64,000 bases of DNA, taken from positions 11,037,501-11,101,500 of the forward strand of contig NC_084769.1 of NCBI RefSeq assembly GCF_028858725.1, given 5' to 3'. This document shows positions 63,795 through 64,000 of this stretch, one piece after another. Within the stretch, counting starts at the first letter, position 1. The number at the start of each line of letters is the position of its first letter. The notes under the pieces are model-generated. The model searched no databases, was not told the DNA's origin, and saw only the letters and a program-made list of their open reading frames with translations. The stretch comes from Colius striatus (Eukaryota > Chordata > Aves > Coliiformes > Coliidae). The position numbers were made by a program, and so were the translations under genes.

Positions 63795-64000
63795 CAACAC
63801 TTACAAATACCTAAAGGGTGGGTGTCCAGAGGCTGGGGCGAGGCTTTTTCTGTAGTGCTCAGTGGTACGGCAAGGGGTAACAGGCACAAGCTGGAACCCA
63901 GCAAGTTCCACTTGAACACAAGGGAAAACTTCTTTCCTGTTGAGGTGAGGGAGCCCTGGCCCAGGCTGCCCAGGGAGGGTGTGGAGTCTCCTGTTTTGGA
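63795..64000 (+). mobile_element. CR1 LINE 3' fragment, cut by the window edge
   Basis: A + strand CR1 from CACTTACAAATACCTAAAGGGTGG through GAGGTGAGGGAGCCCTGG to the last base. It corresponds to the end of the ORF2 frame and the start of the 3' UTR. The element continues beyond the window. Confidence 0.93.

Overview
The window reads as avian nuclear DNA. The main evidence is a set of CR1 LINE fragments ending in the ATTCTATG-type 3' tail usual in birds, a CpG-island promoter, and one conserved vertebrate gene with compact introns. There are no operons, CRISPR arrays or recognisable tRNA or rRNA genes. The species cannot be named from the sequence.

The central gene is ZNF148 (ZBP-89) on the + strand. 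A CpG island (about 12030-13400) carries a probable non-coding first exon with a consensus donor after 12831. About 22.5 kb of intron follows, possibly containing further 5' UTR exons that I cannot place. The coding sequence then runs through six exons (35332-35661, 36880-37005, 40029-40152, 40843-40926, 46828-46946, 47293-48885). All junctions are GT-AG and in phase, giving 791 residues with four C2H2 fingers encoded across four exons. The 3' UTR begins at 48886. It has poly(A) signals near 49.2, 49.7 and 50.1 kb, and further candidates near 54.7 and 55.1 kb if a long 3' UTR is used.

Bases 1 to about 11.9 kb are 5' flanking DNA with two minus-oriented CR1 pieces, an ancient palindromic repeat next to the promoter and one AT-rich block that resembles a conserved non-coding element. 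Bases 55.1-62.1 kb are 3' flanking DNA with a small GC-rich patch and a few splice-bounded open segments that do not chain into a gene. A second CpG island begins near 62.16 kb, followed by a polypurine tract and more CpG-rich sequence to about 63.25 kb. It has good + strand splice donors. In human the next gene after ZNF148, in the same orientation, is SLC12A8, so this is probably that gene's promoter; none of its coding sequence is visible.

I found no new biological system. The points most worth checking are: loss of the methionine used to start the mammalian ZBP-89 delta-N isoform; a 349-bp Tigger/pogo-like element with matching inverted ends in the probable 3' UTR; Pumilio and microRNA-type motifs just after the stop codon; and several unexplained splice-bounded open segments downstream.
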